The position numbers were made by a program, and so were the translations under genes. 64,000 bases of DNA from Tropicimonas_B omnivorans (GTDB lineage Bacteria > Pseudomonadota > Alphaproteobacteria > Rhodobacterales > Rhodobacteraceae). The stretch covers positions 1,038,815 through 1,102,814 of the forward strand of contig NZ_JAVRHL010000001.1 of NCBI RefSeq assembly GCF_031846565.1, read 5' to 3'. Below, in pieces: positions 1 through 7,674 of the stretch (its first letter is position 1; every line of letters begins with the position of its first letter). The notes below the pieces were generated by a model. It was not told where the DNA came from. It was given only the letters and a program-made list of their open reading frames with translations, and did not search any database.

Positions 1-2
1 CA

Positions 3-290
3 GCCCCATGCGACGGCGTGACGGAGCTTGCAAAGGGCGCTTCCGTACTCTTGCACGATTGCAACGTGAACGAGAATGTCCGGGACCAACTCGGGACCGT
101 AACGATGCATTCTACAGCGGAAGAAGTTGGCGAAGTTGCACGCTCCGCCGGGGTCGAGAAGATCGTCGCAGTGCATCACGGCATTCCGAAGGGTGAGAAG
201 ACCCGAAGGGCCGACCTGCAGCGTAGAATCGCGTCAGTCTTCGATGGCGAAATCGAGATCGCGACCGAAGGCGATACCTATGTCCTTTAG
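3..290 (+). CDS. MBL-fold metallohydrolase, C-terminal part (cut by window edge)
   Basis: The frame is open from the first bases and ends at TAG 288-290, so only about 95 C-terminal residues are present. The visible part begins APCDGVTELAKGA and continues through VLLHD and AVHHG, the order of the last metal-ligand motifs of RNase Z-like metallo-beta-lactamase-fold hydrolases. The Asp of the LLHD segment and the His of the VHHG segment would be the C-terminal zinc ligands. An internal ATG at 18 is not the real start, because similarity begins before it. The 3' end overlaps by four bases the tail of the decayed sulfatase on the other strand, so this is a junction where neighbouring material was probably lost. 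The substrate cannot be read from this fragment. Confidence 0.7.
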   Translation, partial: APCDGVTELAKGASVLLHDCNVNENVRDQLGTVTMHSTAEEVGEVARSAGVEKIVAVHHGIPKGEKTRRADLQRRIASVFDGEIEIATEGDTYVL

Positions 291-693
291 ACCCCATGAT
301 GGCGGTGAGCTGACTTCTGTGGTCGCCGCCCGTAGTGCGAGTAGCTTGTGCCTGCGCTGACATAATCGCCCAGCATCCGGTTGTGGGCGATGAGCCGTTC
401 GCCTTCGCGGCGGATCGAGGCCCAAGCCATGCCGATCCCGTCCTTGACCATCATCGCGTTGTCCCATCCGCCCGTCTGGTGGACGTAGCGCCCCGCCGCA
501 AGACTGGCGCGGGCGGGAACGCAGGTCGGCGAGGGGGTGATCGCATTTTCGAAGCGCATACCTTGCGCCGCAGGGTATCCAGATTGGGTGTGGAGGCGAC
601 GACCTACCCCGCGCATCCCATCGCCCGCGCCTGATGCTCCTCGGAGCAGATGACGAGGAGATTCTTCTTCTCCTCGTCCTTCCATTTGCTCAT
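287..693 (-). pseudogene. Arylsulfatase-family N-terminal remnant (stop codon plus frameshift, truncated)
   Basis: The gene starts at ATG 693-691 with MSKWKDEEKKNLLVICSEEH, a normal sulfatase start, and its ATG overlaps the TGA of the upstream hydrolase gene (ATGA). After MGCAG an in-frame TAG (604-606) interrupts it. The same frame then reads TPNLDTLRRK until about 560-566, where a one-base loss shifts it. The next frame gives GMRFENAITPSP, then CVPARASLAAGRYVHQ. The C-x-P-x-R motif carries the Cys (codon 521-523) that would become formylglycine in an active sulfatase. After WDNA the similarity fades and the frame ends at 287, leaving about 130 of the usual 450-550 residues. It cannot encode an active enzyme. 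Confidence 0.75.
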
Positions 694-1787
694 GTCTCGG
701 CATCTTCGATTTTCGTGTCGACACCCTCGACCGGGATCTCGGCATCCACGAGCCATTGGGACATGGGGGTCGTCACATCCGCTTCCATCTTCGGGCGCTT
801 GCTGCCGTGCTGGTGGGATGGCGCCGGCCAAGCGAAGTCCGGGACAACGGCCATACGCTGGGTGATCTTTTCCTCAGTCACGTTCAGGACCATGAGATCC
901 TCGGCCAAGGCGGCAGGGCCGTCCCAAGTTACACGCAGATCGTCGATGATGGGCAGCTTGAGGTCCTCGGAGATCATCGTGTGATAGATCACGCCAAGCC
1001 GTGGCTGGCAGAGCGCGAAGATCTTGCCGGCCGACCGGGGCGGACAATGCACCCCGTGACAGATGTTCTGCGCGATCTGGTAGGGCAGGTGGGTCTTCTG
1101 TGAATATTCCTTGGCGGGCACGAAGGCCTCGTGGATCAGCACGTCGACGTTCTGCGCGTTGTCGACCATGAACTGGCTTGGCTTGCCATCACCGAGGAAC
1201 ACCATGGAGCGGCCGTTCCAGTCGAGCCGGTAGCTGACCGGTCCGTCGATGCAGTGGATCGCGGGGAAAGCGCTGATCGTGACGCCGTTCTCCTCGAAAA
1301 CCACCTGATTGTTCACCGAGTAGTCGAACTCGGTGAAATCAGCACGCCACCCCGTTCCCGCGCTGACGACCGCGCGGCGGCTTTCGATGTCCCATGCCAT
1401 CATCTCGTTGAATGCCTTGCCGAAAGCGGCAGTGCCAAGGCGCGGTTCGCTGCCCGACGGCCCCCAGACGCGCAGGGGCGTGAAGCGACCACGCACCATG
1501 CCCACGGCGAAGAGGGAGCCGAGGTCGCCCATGTGATCGACGTGCAGGTGCGTCAGGAAGACCTTGTCCAAAAGCGAATGCGGAAGGCCAAGCGCGTTGA
1601 GGTTGGCCGCGGTTGATGTGCCGAGGTCGAAGATGAACTTGTCACCGTTGCCGAGCTCTACCAGCCAGCCGGGAGAGGCCTGTCGCCTACGGGCGAACGG
1701 CATGCCGGTTCCGAGGGCGGTGATGCGCATCTCGTCCGCGCCGAGCTCTTCGCCGGGATAGAAAAAGTTGGTGTCACGCTGGGTCAT
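690..1787 (-). CDS. MBL-fold metallohydrolase, GntH-like
   Basis: A 365-residue metallo-beta-lactamase-fold protein. The zinc motif HLHVDH lies at residues 80-85, and later metal-site segments are IHCIDG, FLGDG and IYHTM. The opening DTNFFYPGEELGADEMRIT is characteristic of the family named after GntH of guanitoxin biosynthesis; in most bacteria that have it, the substrate is unknown. There is no signal peptide, so it is expected in the cytoplasm. GGAGCG lies just before the ATG. It follows tctA by 60 bases on the same strand and its stop codon overlaps the start of the decayed sulfatase, so it is probably the last intact gene of the MarR-tctCBA operon. The family call is firm, the GntH name is from memory, and the reaction is unknown. 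Confidence 0.8.
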   Translation of the reverse strand: MTQRDTNFFYPGEELGADEMRITALGTGMPFARRRQASPGWLVELGNGDKFIFDLGTSTAANLNALGLPHSLLDKVFLTHLHVDHMGDLGSLFAVGMVRGRFTPLRVWGPSGSEPRLGTAAFGKAFNEMMAWDIESRRAVVSAGTGWRADFTEFDYSVNNQVVFEENGVTISAFPAIHCIDGPVSYRLDWNGRSMVFLGDGKPSQFMVDNAQNVDVLIHEAFVPAKEYSQKTHLPYQIAQNICHGVHCPPRSAGKIFALCQPRLGVIYHTMISEDLKLPIIDDLRVTWDGPAALAEDLMVLNVTEEKITQRMAVVPDFAWPAPSHQHGSKRPKMEADVTTPMSQWLVDAEIPVEGVDTKIEDAET

Positions 1788-1847
1788 GGACGCTCCGTTG
1801 TGTTTGCAGGTTCGTCTGACGTTGGCGGTCAGACCGGGAAGGGCGTG

Positions 1848-3359
1848 TCAGGCAGAATGGCGGTCCTGGTCTCGTCTATTCCGGATGAAAAACACCGCGA
1901 GAACGACGACCGAAATCGCAAGCAGGGCGATTGCCACCGGGAACTGCACGATATTTGTGAGATCCCCGGTGAGCAGCGACAGGGTCTGGCCGAGGCTTCG
2001 TTCGAGCCGTGGCCCGAGGAAGAAGGCGATGATGAACACGATGACCGGATAGTCGTAGACCTTCATCAGCACGCCAAGGACCGTGAACCCCAGAAGGATC
2101 GCAAGACCGAACGTCCCTCCCGAAATGACGGTAGAGCCGACGATGCAAAGGATGATGGCCGAGGCGAAGATCATCGTCTCGGGCGCTCTGGCGATCCGGA
2201 CCCAGATACGCCAGCCCACAAGGCCAAGGCCAAGATTGACGACATTGGCAATCATCATGGCGCCGAAGAGGCCGTAAATCAGGCGGCCCTGGTTCTCGAA
2301 GATCAGCGGGCCGGGCTGGATGCCGTGAACCATGAAAGCGCTGAGGACGAGGGCGGCCGTTACGCTGCCGGGAATGCCAAGGGCAAGGAGGGGGATGAGG
2401 TTGGCCCCCGCGACGGCGGAGTTCGCACTTTCGACGGATGCGACGCCCCGGATATCACCCTTGCCAAAAGAACTGGCGTCTTTGGCGGCTGCCTTGGCAG
2501 ACACGTAGGACATGGATGCCGCGGCGGAGGAGCCGATGCCAGGCAGGGCGCCGACCATGGTGCCGAAGAATGCCCCGCGCAGCATGACAAAGCGGCAAGC
2601 CCAGTATTCCCTGAAGCTGAGCGTGTCATCGGTCGGGTCCGCACTGGCATCCATGTCGATGACCGACTGTGACCGCCGGCCCACCCCAGCAAGCCGCAAA
2701 ACGATTTCTGACAGGACGAGAACTCCGATCGCGACCGGAACTTGAGGAACGCCGTCGAACAGCTCGAAGTTGCCGAAGGTCAGCCGCGGAAGACCGTAGT
2801 CGGGATCCGTGCCGATCAGCGAGACGAAAATCCCGAGAGCAGCCGCGATCAAAGCCTTGGAGAGCGAGCGGCCCGACAGGGCCGAGATCACGGCGAAAGC
2901 CAGCACCATCAGCGCGAAGATCTCCACCGGTCCCATGCGCAGGGCAAAGAACGCGAGCGGCGCCGCGACGGTGATCAGGACGAGGTCAGACACCGTATCT
3001 CCCGTCACGGAAGACCACGTCGCCATCTTCAGCGCCTTCTTCGCCTGGCCCTTCCGGGCCATCGGGTGACCGTCCAGCGTCGTCATGGCGGTGTCGGGGG
3101 TGCCGGGGGTGTTCAGGATGATTGCCGGGATCGCGCCGCCAATGGAGCCGCCTTTCATCGAACCCACGAGAAAGGCGATACCGACCAGAGGTTCGAAGGT
3201 CAGCGTGTACGGTATGGCGATGGCCATCACGATGACCGGCCCTACGCCCGGCAGCGCGCCCACGAACTGGCTGAGCGCGACGCCTGTCACGATTGCGACA
3301 AGCACCATCGGATGGAATGCATCGCCCAGTCCCATGAGTATCGTGCCGAGGTCGACCAT
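1848..3359 (-). CDS. tctA: Tripartite tricarboxylate transporter, large permease TctA
   Basis: 503 residues, the normal TctA length, with about eleven to twelve hydrophobic segments. Family hallmarks include the glycine-rich ALPGVGPVIVMAI near residue 37, the GGSIGGAIPAIILNTPGTP block around 70-90 and a second copy, GALPGIGSSAAASM, near 265. These duplicated glycine/proline loops are typical of TctA. It should form the main translocation pore with TctB and take a carboxylate delivered by the periplasmic TctC. The gene starts 12 bases after tctB with AGGGAA upstream. The substrate is not determined by sequence; TctABC systems import tricarboxylates, terephthalate, dicarboxylates or other organic acids. 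Confidence 0.93.
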   Translation of the reverse strand: MVDLGTILMGLGDAFHPMVLVAIVTGVALSQFVGALPGVGPVIVMAIAIPYTLTFEPLVGIAFLVGSMKGGSIGGAIPAIILNTPGTPDTAMTTLDGHPMARKGQAKKALKMATWSSVTGDTVSDLVLITVAAPLAFFALRMGPVEIFALMVLAFAVISALSGRSLSKALIAAALGIFVSLIGTDPDYGLPRLTFGNFELFDGVPQVPVAIGVLVLSEIVLRLAGVGRRSQSVIDMDASADPTDDTLSFREYWACRFVMLRGAFFGTMVGALPGIGSSAAASMSYVSAKAAAKDASSFGKGDIRGVASVESANSAVAGANLIPLLALGIPGSVTAALVLSAFMVHGIQPGPLIFENQGRLIYGLFGAMMIANVVNLGLGLVGWRIWVRIARAPETMIFASAIILCIVGSTVISGGTFGLAILLGFTVLGVLMKVYDYPVIVFIIAFFLGPRLERSLGQTLSLLTGDLTNIVQFPVAIALLAISVVVLAVFFIRNRRDQDRHSA

Positions 3360-3371
3360 GATGAGAGTTCC

Positions 3372-3797
3372 CTAGACCAATGGCCGACCGAGGAGCACTT
3401 CGAAGAGAAGCCAGATCGCGAGCGGAACGCCAACGGCGCCGGCGGTCAGCCAGAGCCAGCGACGCTCGTAGGCAAGGACCATCACCGCGAGGCTGAGGAC
3501 GGGCGCGGCCCACTTGAAGCCGATGACGAGAGCCAGAGCGAGTGAAAGCGCCAGAGCGCCGAGAAAGAGAGCAGACCGCGCCAGCAGGGCCAGGTCCGGC
3601 GTATCACGGCCGTCGCGTTCGAAAAGAGCGAGGACCGCGCCGATCCCGACCAGCCATGCCATGATCCTTGGCATGGTGCCCGGCTGGACGTAACCGTCGA
3701 ACCCGGAAGGTGTCTGCGCCGGGATGATCCATAGGATCGTGATCGCGGCGAGGGCCAGCATGAGGAATGCCGAAGCCCGGTTCATCAGCCAAGTCAT
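3372..3797 (-). CDS. tctB: Tripartite tricarboxylate transporter, small permease TctB
   Basis: A small hydrophobic protein of 141 residues with four predicted membrane helices (the first FLMLALAAITILWIIP, the last LTAGAVGVPLAIWLLFEVLLG), as expected of TctB. It lies between tctC and tctA on the same strand. The start at 3797 (MTWLMNRASAF) is preferred because GGGGAA is placed correctly before it; an alternative ATG four codons upstream (3809) has no visible ribosome site. TctB sequences diverge strongly, so the call depends on size, topology and position. Confidence 0.85.
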   Translation of the reverse strand: MTWLMNRASAFLMLALAAITILWIIPAQTPSGFDGYVQPGTMPRIMAWLVGIGAVLALFERDGRDTPDLALLARSALFLGALALSLALALVIGFKWAAPVLSLAVMVLAYERRWLWLTAGAVGVPLAIWLLFEVLLGRPLV

Positions 3798-3815
3798 GAT
3801 GTTCCCCATTGATAC

Positions 3816-3838
3816 GGGCGGGCTTGGATGGCCCGCCC
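3816..3838 (-). promoter_or_regulatory. Intercistronic hairpin between tctC and tctB
   Basis: An 8-bp perfect stem (GGGCGGGC with GCCCGCCC) and 7-base loop in the gap after the tctC stop codon. There is no T run, so it is more likely an RNA-stabilising or partial-termination structure than a full terminator. Comparable hairpins follow both ABC binding-protein genes in this window. Confidence 0.5.
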
Positions 3839-3851
3839 AGCGCGTCGGGAA

Positions 3852-4787
3852 TTACTGGGTGAACATCGGACCCATGTCATCGAGGCCCGTTTGCATGCGA
3901 TCGAGAGTGCCTTCCGGCCCGAAATTCTCGACATCGCTTGTCAGGACGTTCCGCACGACCTCCTGCACTGCATCGGTTTGAACTGCTTCGGCCAGTCCGT
4001 CGGCAAGCGCTTGCCGCGTCTCTTCATCAAGCTCGGCGGGGGCGGCGACATAGAAGAACGGGTCGATGTAGAGATCGTATCCTTCCTCGACAAGCGTCGG
4101 GGTGTCGGGTGCGTAGGATAGCCGCTCATTGTTGATGGACGCGATCATCTTGATCCGGCCAGCTTCGAGGAGCTGCTGATGCGCGCCGCCGCTGAAGGCC
4201 AGATCGGCTTGACCGCCGAGGATGAAGGTCGTTCCCTCACCGCCGCTCTCGGCGGCCAGACGGCGGATGTCTCCGGACTCGGCGTCGATCAGTGCGCTGG
4301 TCACATAGGCTTCAGGCCCGGGAATCGCGGCGATGACGAGTTGGTTTTCCTGCGAATACTCAATCGCTTCCCCGAGGGTGTCGAACGGGGCATCGGCTGC
4401 GGCATAGAGGCCCTTCTCGGCTCGCGCGATGCTGCCGAGGTAGTCGAAGCTATCCAGCTCGAACGGAGTTTGGTCCGGGCGTGAGGCGAGGTTGATGATG
4501 ACCGGCATGTTCACCGCAACGGCGATGTTCTGTCCGTCGGCAGGCATTCGGGCGAGCTTGCTGAGCATTGCGATGCCGCCGCCGCCGGGGGTGTTCTCGG
4601 CGACGATCTGCCATCCGGTGACATCTTCCATTGCGGTGGCCAGAACACGCGAGACACTGTCAAGCGATCCGCCGGCGCCGAATGCGATCTGCATCGTGAT
4701 GGGCCCGTCGGGTTCCCAATCCGCCATGGCAGCGCCCGACATTAGGACGAACCCGCTCGCAGCGGCTGCAAGTGACTTGAAAATCAT
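3852..4787 (-). CDS. tctC: Tripartite tricarboxylate transporter substrate-binding protein TctC
   Basis: 311 residues beginning with a Sec signal peptide (MIFKSLAAAASGFVLMSGAAMA, cleavage expected before DWEP). The PITMQIAFGAGGSLDSVSR segment matches the N-terminal ligand-binding loop of the TctC/Bug family, and GGQADLAFSG near residue 200 is the second typical binding segment. It should capture an organic acid in the periplasm for TctAB. Its ATG overlaps the stop of the MarR gene (ATGA), so regulator and binding protein are translated together. The ligand is not identifiable, as Bug proteins cover many carboxylates. Confidence 0.92.
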   Translation of the reverse strand: MIFKSLAAAASGFVLMSGAAMADWEPDGPITMQIAFGAGGSLDSVSRVLATAMEDVTGWQIVAENTPGGGGIAMLSKLARMPADGQNIAVAVNMPVIINLASRPDQTPFELDSFDYLGSIARAEKGLYAAADAPFDTLGEAIEYSQENQLVIAAIPGPEAYVTSALIDAESGDIRRLAAESGGEGTTFILGGQADLAFSGGAHQQLLEAGRIKMIASINNERLSYAPDTPTLVEEGYDLYIDPFFYVAAPAELDEETRQALADGLAEAVQTDAVQEVVRNVLTSDVENFGPEGTLDRMQTGLDDMGPMFTQ

Positions 4788-5371
4788 GTCTTTGTCTCCC
4801 TGATGTGTGTCGCGTCTCCTGATCCGATTGGTTCGGATTCTTCGGAGGGATTGCTGCTGATGCCAGAGGCCTGAGCCGCGATCCGATTGGCAAACTCCAG
4901 AAACTGCAACATTTCACTGGAGGTGAGCGTACCGTCAATTCGCTCTCGTCTTTGCCGCATGGCGGGCTCGACCTTGTCGAAGAGCGCTTGCCCGTCAGCC
5001 GTCAGAGAGCAGATCCAGCGGCGTCGGTCGACCTTGTCGCGTTCCATGACGACAAGGCCGGCATCCTCCATCGTCTTCATGATGCGGCTGGCCTGGGACT
5101 GTTCGATCACGGTGCGGTTCACAAGCTCGCGTTGGGTCATGGAGCCGGCATCAGCGAGCATAAAGAGGACGCGCCATTCGGGCACAGAGATGCCCCCGAC
5201 ACGTTCGAGGATTTCCGCCTGTTCCTTCCCGAGCGCACGCTTCAGCCGCATCGCGATGACATGGATCACACTGGCGCCGGCAGGGATATCGGCTGCACCA
5301 AGGAGATCCCCCTTCAGCATCAAGCCGCCATATTTCGGGGCGTCGGTACGATCGGGAGAGTGGGAACCCAT
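4784..5371 (-). CDS. MarR-family transcriptional regulator
   Basis: 195 residues with a winged-helix MarR domain at about 50-160: the VPEWRVLFMLADAGSMTQREL segment, the recognition helix around VIEQSQASRIMKTME, and the wing DKVDRRRW. N- and C-terminal extensions of about 35 residues are longer than in many MarR proteins. The start at 5371 has GAGGAGGA upstream. It is the first gene of an operon with tctCBA and the MBL hydrolase, overlapping tctC by four bases, and is divergent from the universal stress gene. It probably responds to the transported acid or a derived metabolite. Its operator is probably the element at 5464-5490, with a similar copy at 7587-7613. Confidence 0.9.
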   Translation of the reverse strand: MGSHSPDRTDAPKYGGLMLKGDLLGAADIPAGASVIHVIAMRLKRALGKEQAEILERVGGISVPEWRVLFMLADAGSMTQRELVNRTVIEQSQASRIMKTMEDAGLVVMERDKVDRRRWICSLTADGQALFDKVEPAMRQRRERIDGTLTSSEMLQFLEFANRIAAQASGISSNPSEESEPIGSGDATHIRETKT

Positions 5372-5463
5372 GTCGCCGTGTCCTCCTCGGGGGTGGGCCA
5401 GGTCGCGTCTTGGATCGACGCTAGAAGGGCCTCGCCGTCATTTCAAGAAAAAAGAATGTTTGC

Positions 5464-5490
5464 ACATAGTATGTTTAGTCATGTATATAT
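5464..5490. promoter_or_regulatory. Putative MarR-type operator, copy 1
   Basis: An AT-rich 27-bp stretch in the 175-bp divergent region between the MarR and universal stress genes. It matches the element at 7587-7613 at most positions, with the shared pattern ACATA.TATG.TTAGT.AT.T.TAT. Base composition contrasts sharply with the GC-rich surroundings. Binding by the neighbouring MarR protein is inferred from position only. Confidence 0.5.
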
Positions 5491-5546
5491 TCGGCACCGT
5501 TCGAACGTGGACGTTCTGGCCGATAATCGACGAGAGGCCATCATCG

Positions 5547-6365
5547 ATGAGCATCAAGAACATCCTGTGTGCCTATAGCGGTAAGGCCGGTCGGGGGGCC
5601 TCTCTGCGCCACGCAATCCGCATGACCAGGCATTTCGATTGCTTCCTGACGGGGGCCCTTCGCCATGGCCGTTCGAAGCTCACGCGAAAATTCCACGGCC
5701 AGCTGCCCAAACCCGTTCTAGATCAACTCAAGGCCGCCGATGACGAGATGATGGCCCGTGTCAGCACCCAGTTCATGGAACTGGTCCGCGAAGGCGGGGT
5801 CGAGGATCGCGCCGATTTCGTGGACCTCGTTCCCGACCGGGACGGCCCGATATCGTCCTATGCGCGCGCATTCGACATCGTGGTCACAGGTTCCCACCCG
5901 CCGGATACGAGTGAGGAGCATGCCGTGGCTTTCCCGGATCTGATCGCGCTGCAAAGCGGTCGGCCCGTTCTGGTCGTCCCACCCGACTACGAGGCGAGCG
6001 GCCTTGCGGATCATGCGCTTGTGGCGTGGGACGGGAAGCGTTCCTCGGCCCGGGCGCTTGGCGATGCCATGCCGATCCTGGAGCAGAAGGCTTGCGTCAC
6101 CATCCTGACCGTCGGTGCGGTCAAGCCTGAAGGCGCCGATATTCTGCTGCGGAACCTTCAACGGCACAACATCTCGGCGAGGTACGTTACAAGGCCGCGC
6201 GAGGGGTCTGTCGCAACCACGATCCTTTCCGCGGCAGAGGAGTTCTCGGCGAAGCTGTTGGTCATGGGCGCTTTCGAGCATTCGAAGTTCAGCCACGACA
6301 TCATGGGCGGCGTCACCACCGATGTGATGCGCGACACGTCGATCCCCGTTCTGCTGTCGCATTGA
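5547..6365 (+). CDS. Universal stress protein family (tandem-domain size)
   Basis: 272 residues, about twice the size of a single UspA domain. The N-terminal half (MSIKNILCAYSGKAGRG) has lost the usual nucleotide loop. The C-terminal half shows ALVAWDGKRSSARAL followed by LLVMGAFEHSKFSHDIMGGVT, which corresponds to the ATP-binding G-2x-G-9x-G(S/T) motif of UspA domains. The frame is open far upstream, but ATG 5547 has GAGAGG before it and begins the conserved sequence. It is expected in the cytoplasm as a stress-related nucleotide-binding protein. It is divergent from the MarR-tct operon and may be under the same operator. Confidence 0.85.
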   Translation: MSIKNILCAYSGKAGRGASLRHAIRMTRHFDCFLTGALRHGRSKLTRKFHGQLPKPVLDQLKAADDEMMARVSTQFMELVREGGVEDRADFVDLVPDRDGPISSYARAFDIVVTGSHPPDTSEEHAVAFPDLIALQSGRPVLVVPPDYEASGLADHALVAWDGKRSSARALGDAMPILEQKACVTILTVGAVKPEGADILLRNLQRHNISARYVTRPREGSVATTILSAAEEFSAKLLVMGAFEHSKFSHDIMGGVTTDVMRDTSIPVLLSH

Positions 6366-6423
6366 AGTCCGAAGTGGAAGGAAGGGTCGGGCAAGCCTCG
6401 TCCGGCGGCGCGCCCTTGTTCCT

Positions 6424-7524
6424 TCAGCCTTCCAGCCAGCTTTTGAGCGCCGCAAGAACGCCTTCGTTGGCTTCGTCCGGCCCGATCGTCATGCGCAGCG
6501 AATTGGGCAGGTTGTACGCCTTGACCGGCCGGAGCACGAAGCCTTGCTCTCTCAGGTACGCGTCCGCCGCATCTGCGCTTCGGCTCGGATCGCCTTTAGG
6601 GAAATCGATCAGTACGAAATTCGCCTGACCCTCGGTGACACCCAGCCCCATCTTGCGAAGCTCCGTCCCGAGGCGGGCGCGCCATTCGGCATTGTAGCGC
6701 ACTTGTCTTGCAACATGGTCCTGGTCCCGGATCGCGGCCACTCCGGCTGCTATGGCCGGACCGCTCATGTTGAAGGGCCCCCGAATCCGATTGACCGCGT
6801 CAACCACATGTGAGGGCGCGTACATCCACCCGATGCGAAGGGAGGCCAGGCCGTGGACCTTTGAAAACGTCCGCGTCATCACGACGTTCTCGTGCGCCTC
6901 CACCAGTTCGATGCCGGCCTCGTAATCATCGGCGGAGGCGTATTCGGCATAGGCCGCGTCGATCACAAGGAGAACGTTCGACGGCATGGACTCGGCGAGC
7001 CGGCTCATCTCGGCTTTCGAGATGTGCGTGCCAGTGGGGTTGTTGGGATTGGCAAGGAATACGATGCGCGTCTTGTCCGTGATGCGCGACAGAACGGCGT
7101 CGATCTCGACATTCATCCCGACTTCAGGGACCAGAACCGGCGAGCCGCCGCAAGCCAGAGTGTGAACGCGGTACATCAGGAAGCCCCGCTCGGACATCAG
7201 TGTCTCGTCGCCGGCGCCTACGTAGAGCCGTGTGAGCAAGCTCAGAAGCTCGTCCGAACCCGAGCCGCAGACGATACGCATGGGGTCGAGCCCGTTCGTC
7301 TTCCCGATCGCCTCGCGCAGTGCGGCAGCCGAGCCTTCGGGATAAAGTTCGAGCTGTGACGCGGCGACCGCATAGGCCTCAAGCGCCTTCGGACTGGGAC
7401 CGAACGGGGCTTCGTTGGACGAAAGCTTCCAGACTTTGCGCGTCGCACCGTCGCCGCTGCTTCCGGGTTGATAGGCCGGAATCCGGCTGATTTGCGATTT
7501 CGGGGTGGGGCGTGTCTCGGGCAT
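6424..7524 (-). CDS. HisC-type PLP aminotransferase
   Basis: 366 residues of the class I/II fold. Visible are KLSSNEAPFGPSP near the N-terminus, NPNNPTGTHI (substrate and cofactor contacts), DAAYAEY (the Asp that holds the pyridine nitrogen) and TFSKVHGLASLRIGW with the Schiff-base Lys and a phosphate-binding Arg. This arrangement is that of histidinol-phosphate/aromatic aminotransferases. ATG 7524 is chosen because ACGAGGTTGAAG precedes it; an ATG 22 codons upstream (7590) lies inside the putative operator. The catabolic context, divergent from a 2-hydroxyacid dehydrogenase, suggests it may act on another amino acid rather than in histidine synthesis. Confidence 0.85.
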   Translation of the reverse strand: MPETRPTPKSQISRIPAYQPGSSGDGATRKVWKLSSNEAPFGPSPKALEAYAVAASQLELYPEGSAAALREAIGKTNGLDPMRIVCGSGSDELLSLLTRLYVGAGDETLMSERGFLMYRVHTLACGGSPVLVPEVGMNVEIDAVLSRITDKTRIVFLANPNNPTGTHISKAEMSRLAESMPSNVLLVIDAAYAEYASADDYEAGIELVEAHENVVMTRTFSKVHGLASLRIGWMYAPSHVVDAVNRIRGPFNMSGPAIAAGVAAIRDQDHVARQVRYNAEWRARLGTELRKMGLGVTEGQANFVLIDFPKGDPSRSADAADAYLREQGFVLRPVKAYNLPNSLRMTIGPDEANEGVLAALKSWLEG

Positions 7525-7586
7525 CTTCAACCTCGTAAGGATTTTCGCGACCGTCCGCGGTTCGCTGACCGGAAATGCATGTCGAT

Positions 7587-7613
7587 ACATATTATGCTTA
7601 GTGATATTTATAG
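7587..7613. promoter_or_regulatory. Putative MarR-type operator, copy 2
   Basis: Located in the 150-bp divergent region between the aminotransferase and the FAD-dependent dehydrogenase. It repeats the AT-rich element at 5464-5490 in the same orientation, with the core TTATGCTTAGTGATATTTAT differing at only a few positions. The dyad symmetry is imperfect. Two near-copies 2.1 kb apart, each in a divergent promoter region, argue for a shared regulator. Confidence 0.5.
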
Positions 7614-7674
7614 GCTTGAAGCAAGAGGCGAGGAAGGCCTATCTTTTCCGTGAACCCCAGCACGAGGACTGCGC

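Noticed and set aside
4887..5546. 220-codon upstream extension of the universal stress frame
   Set aside because: It runs through the MarR gene antisense; the conserved sequence and ribosome site start at 5547.
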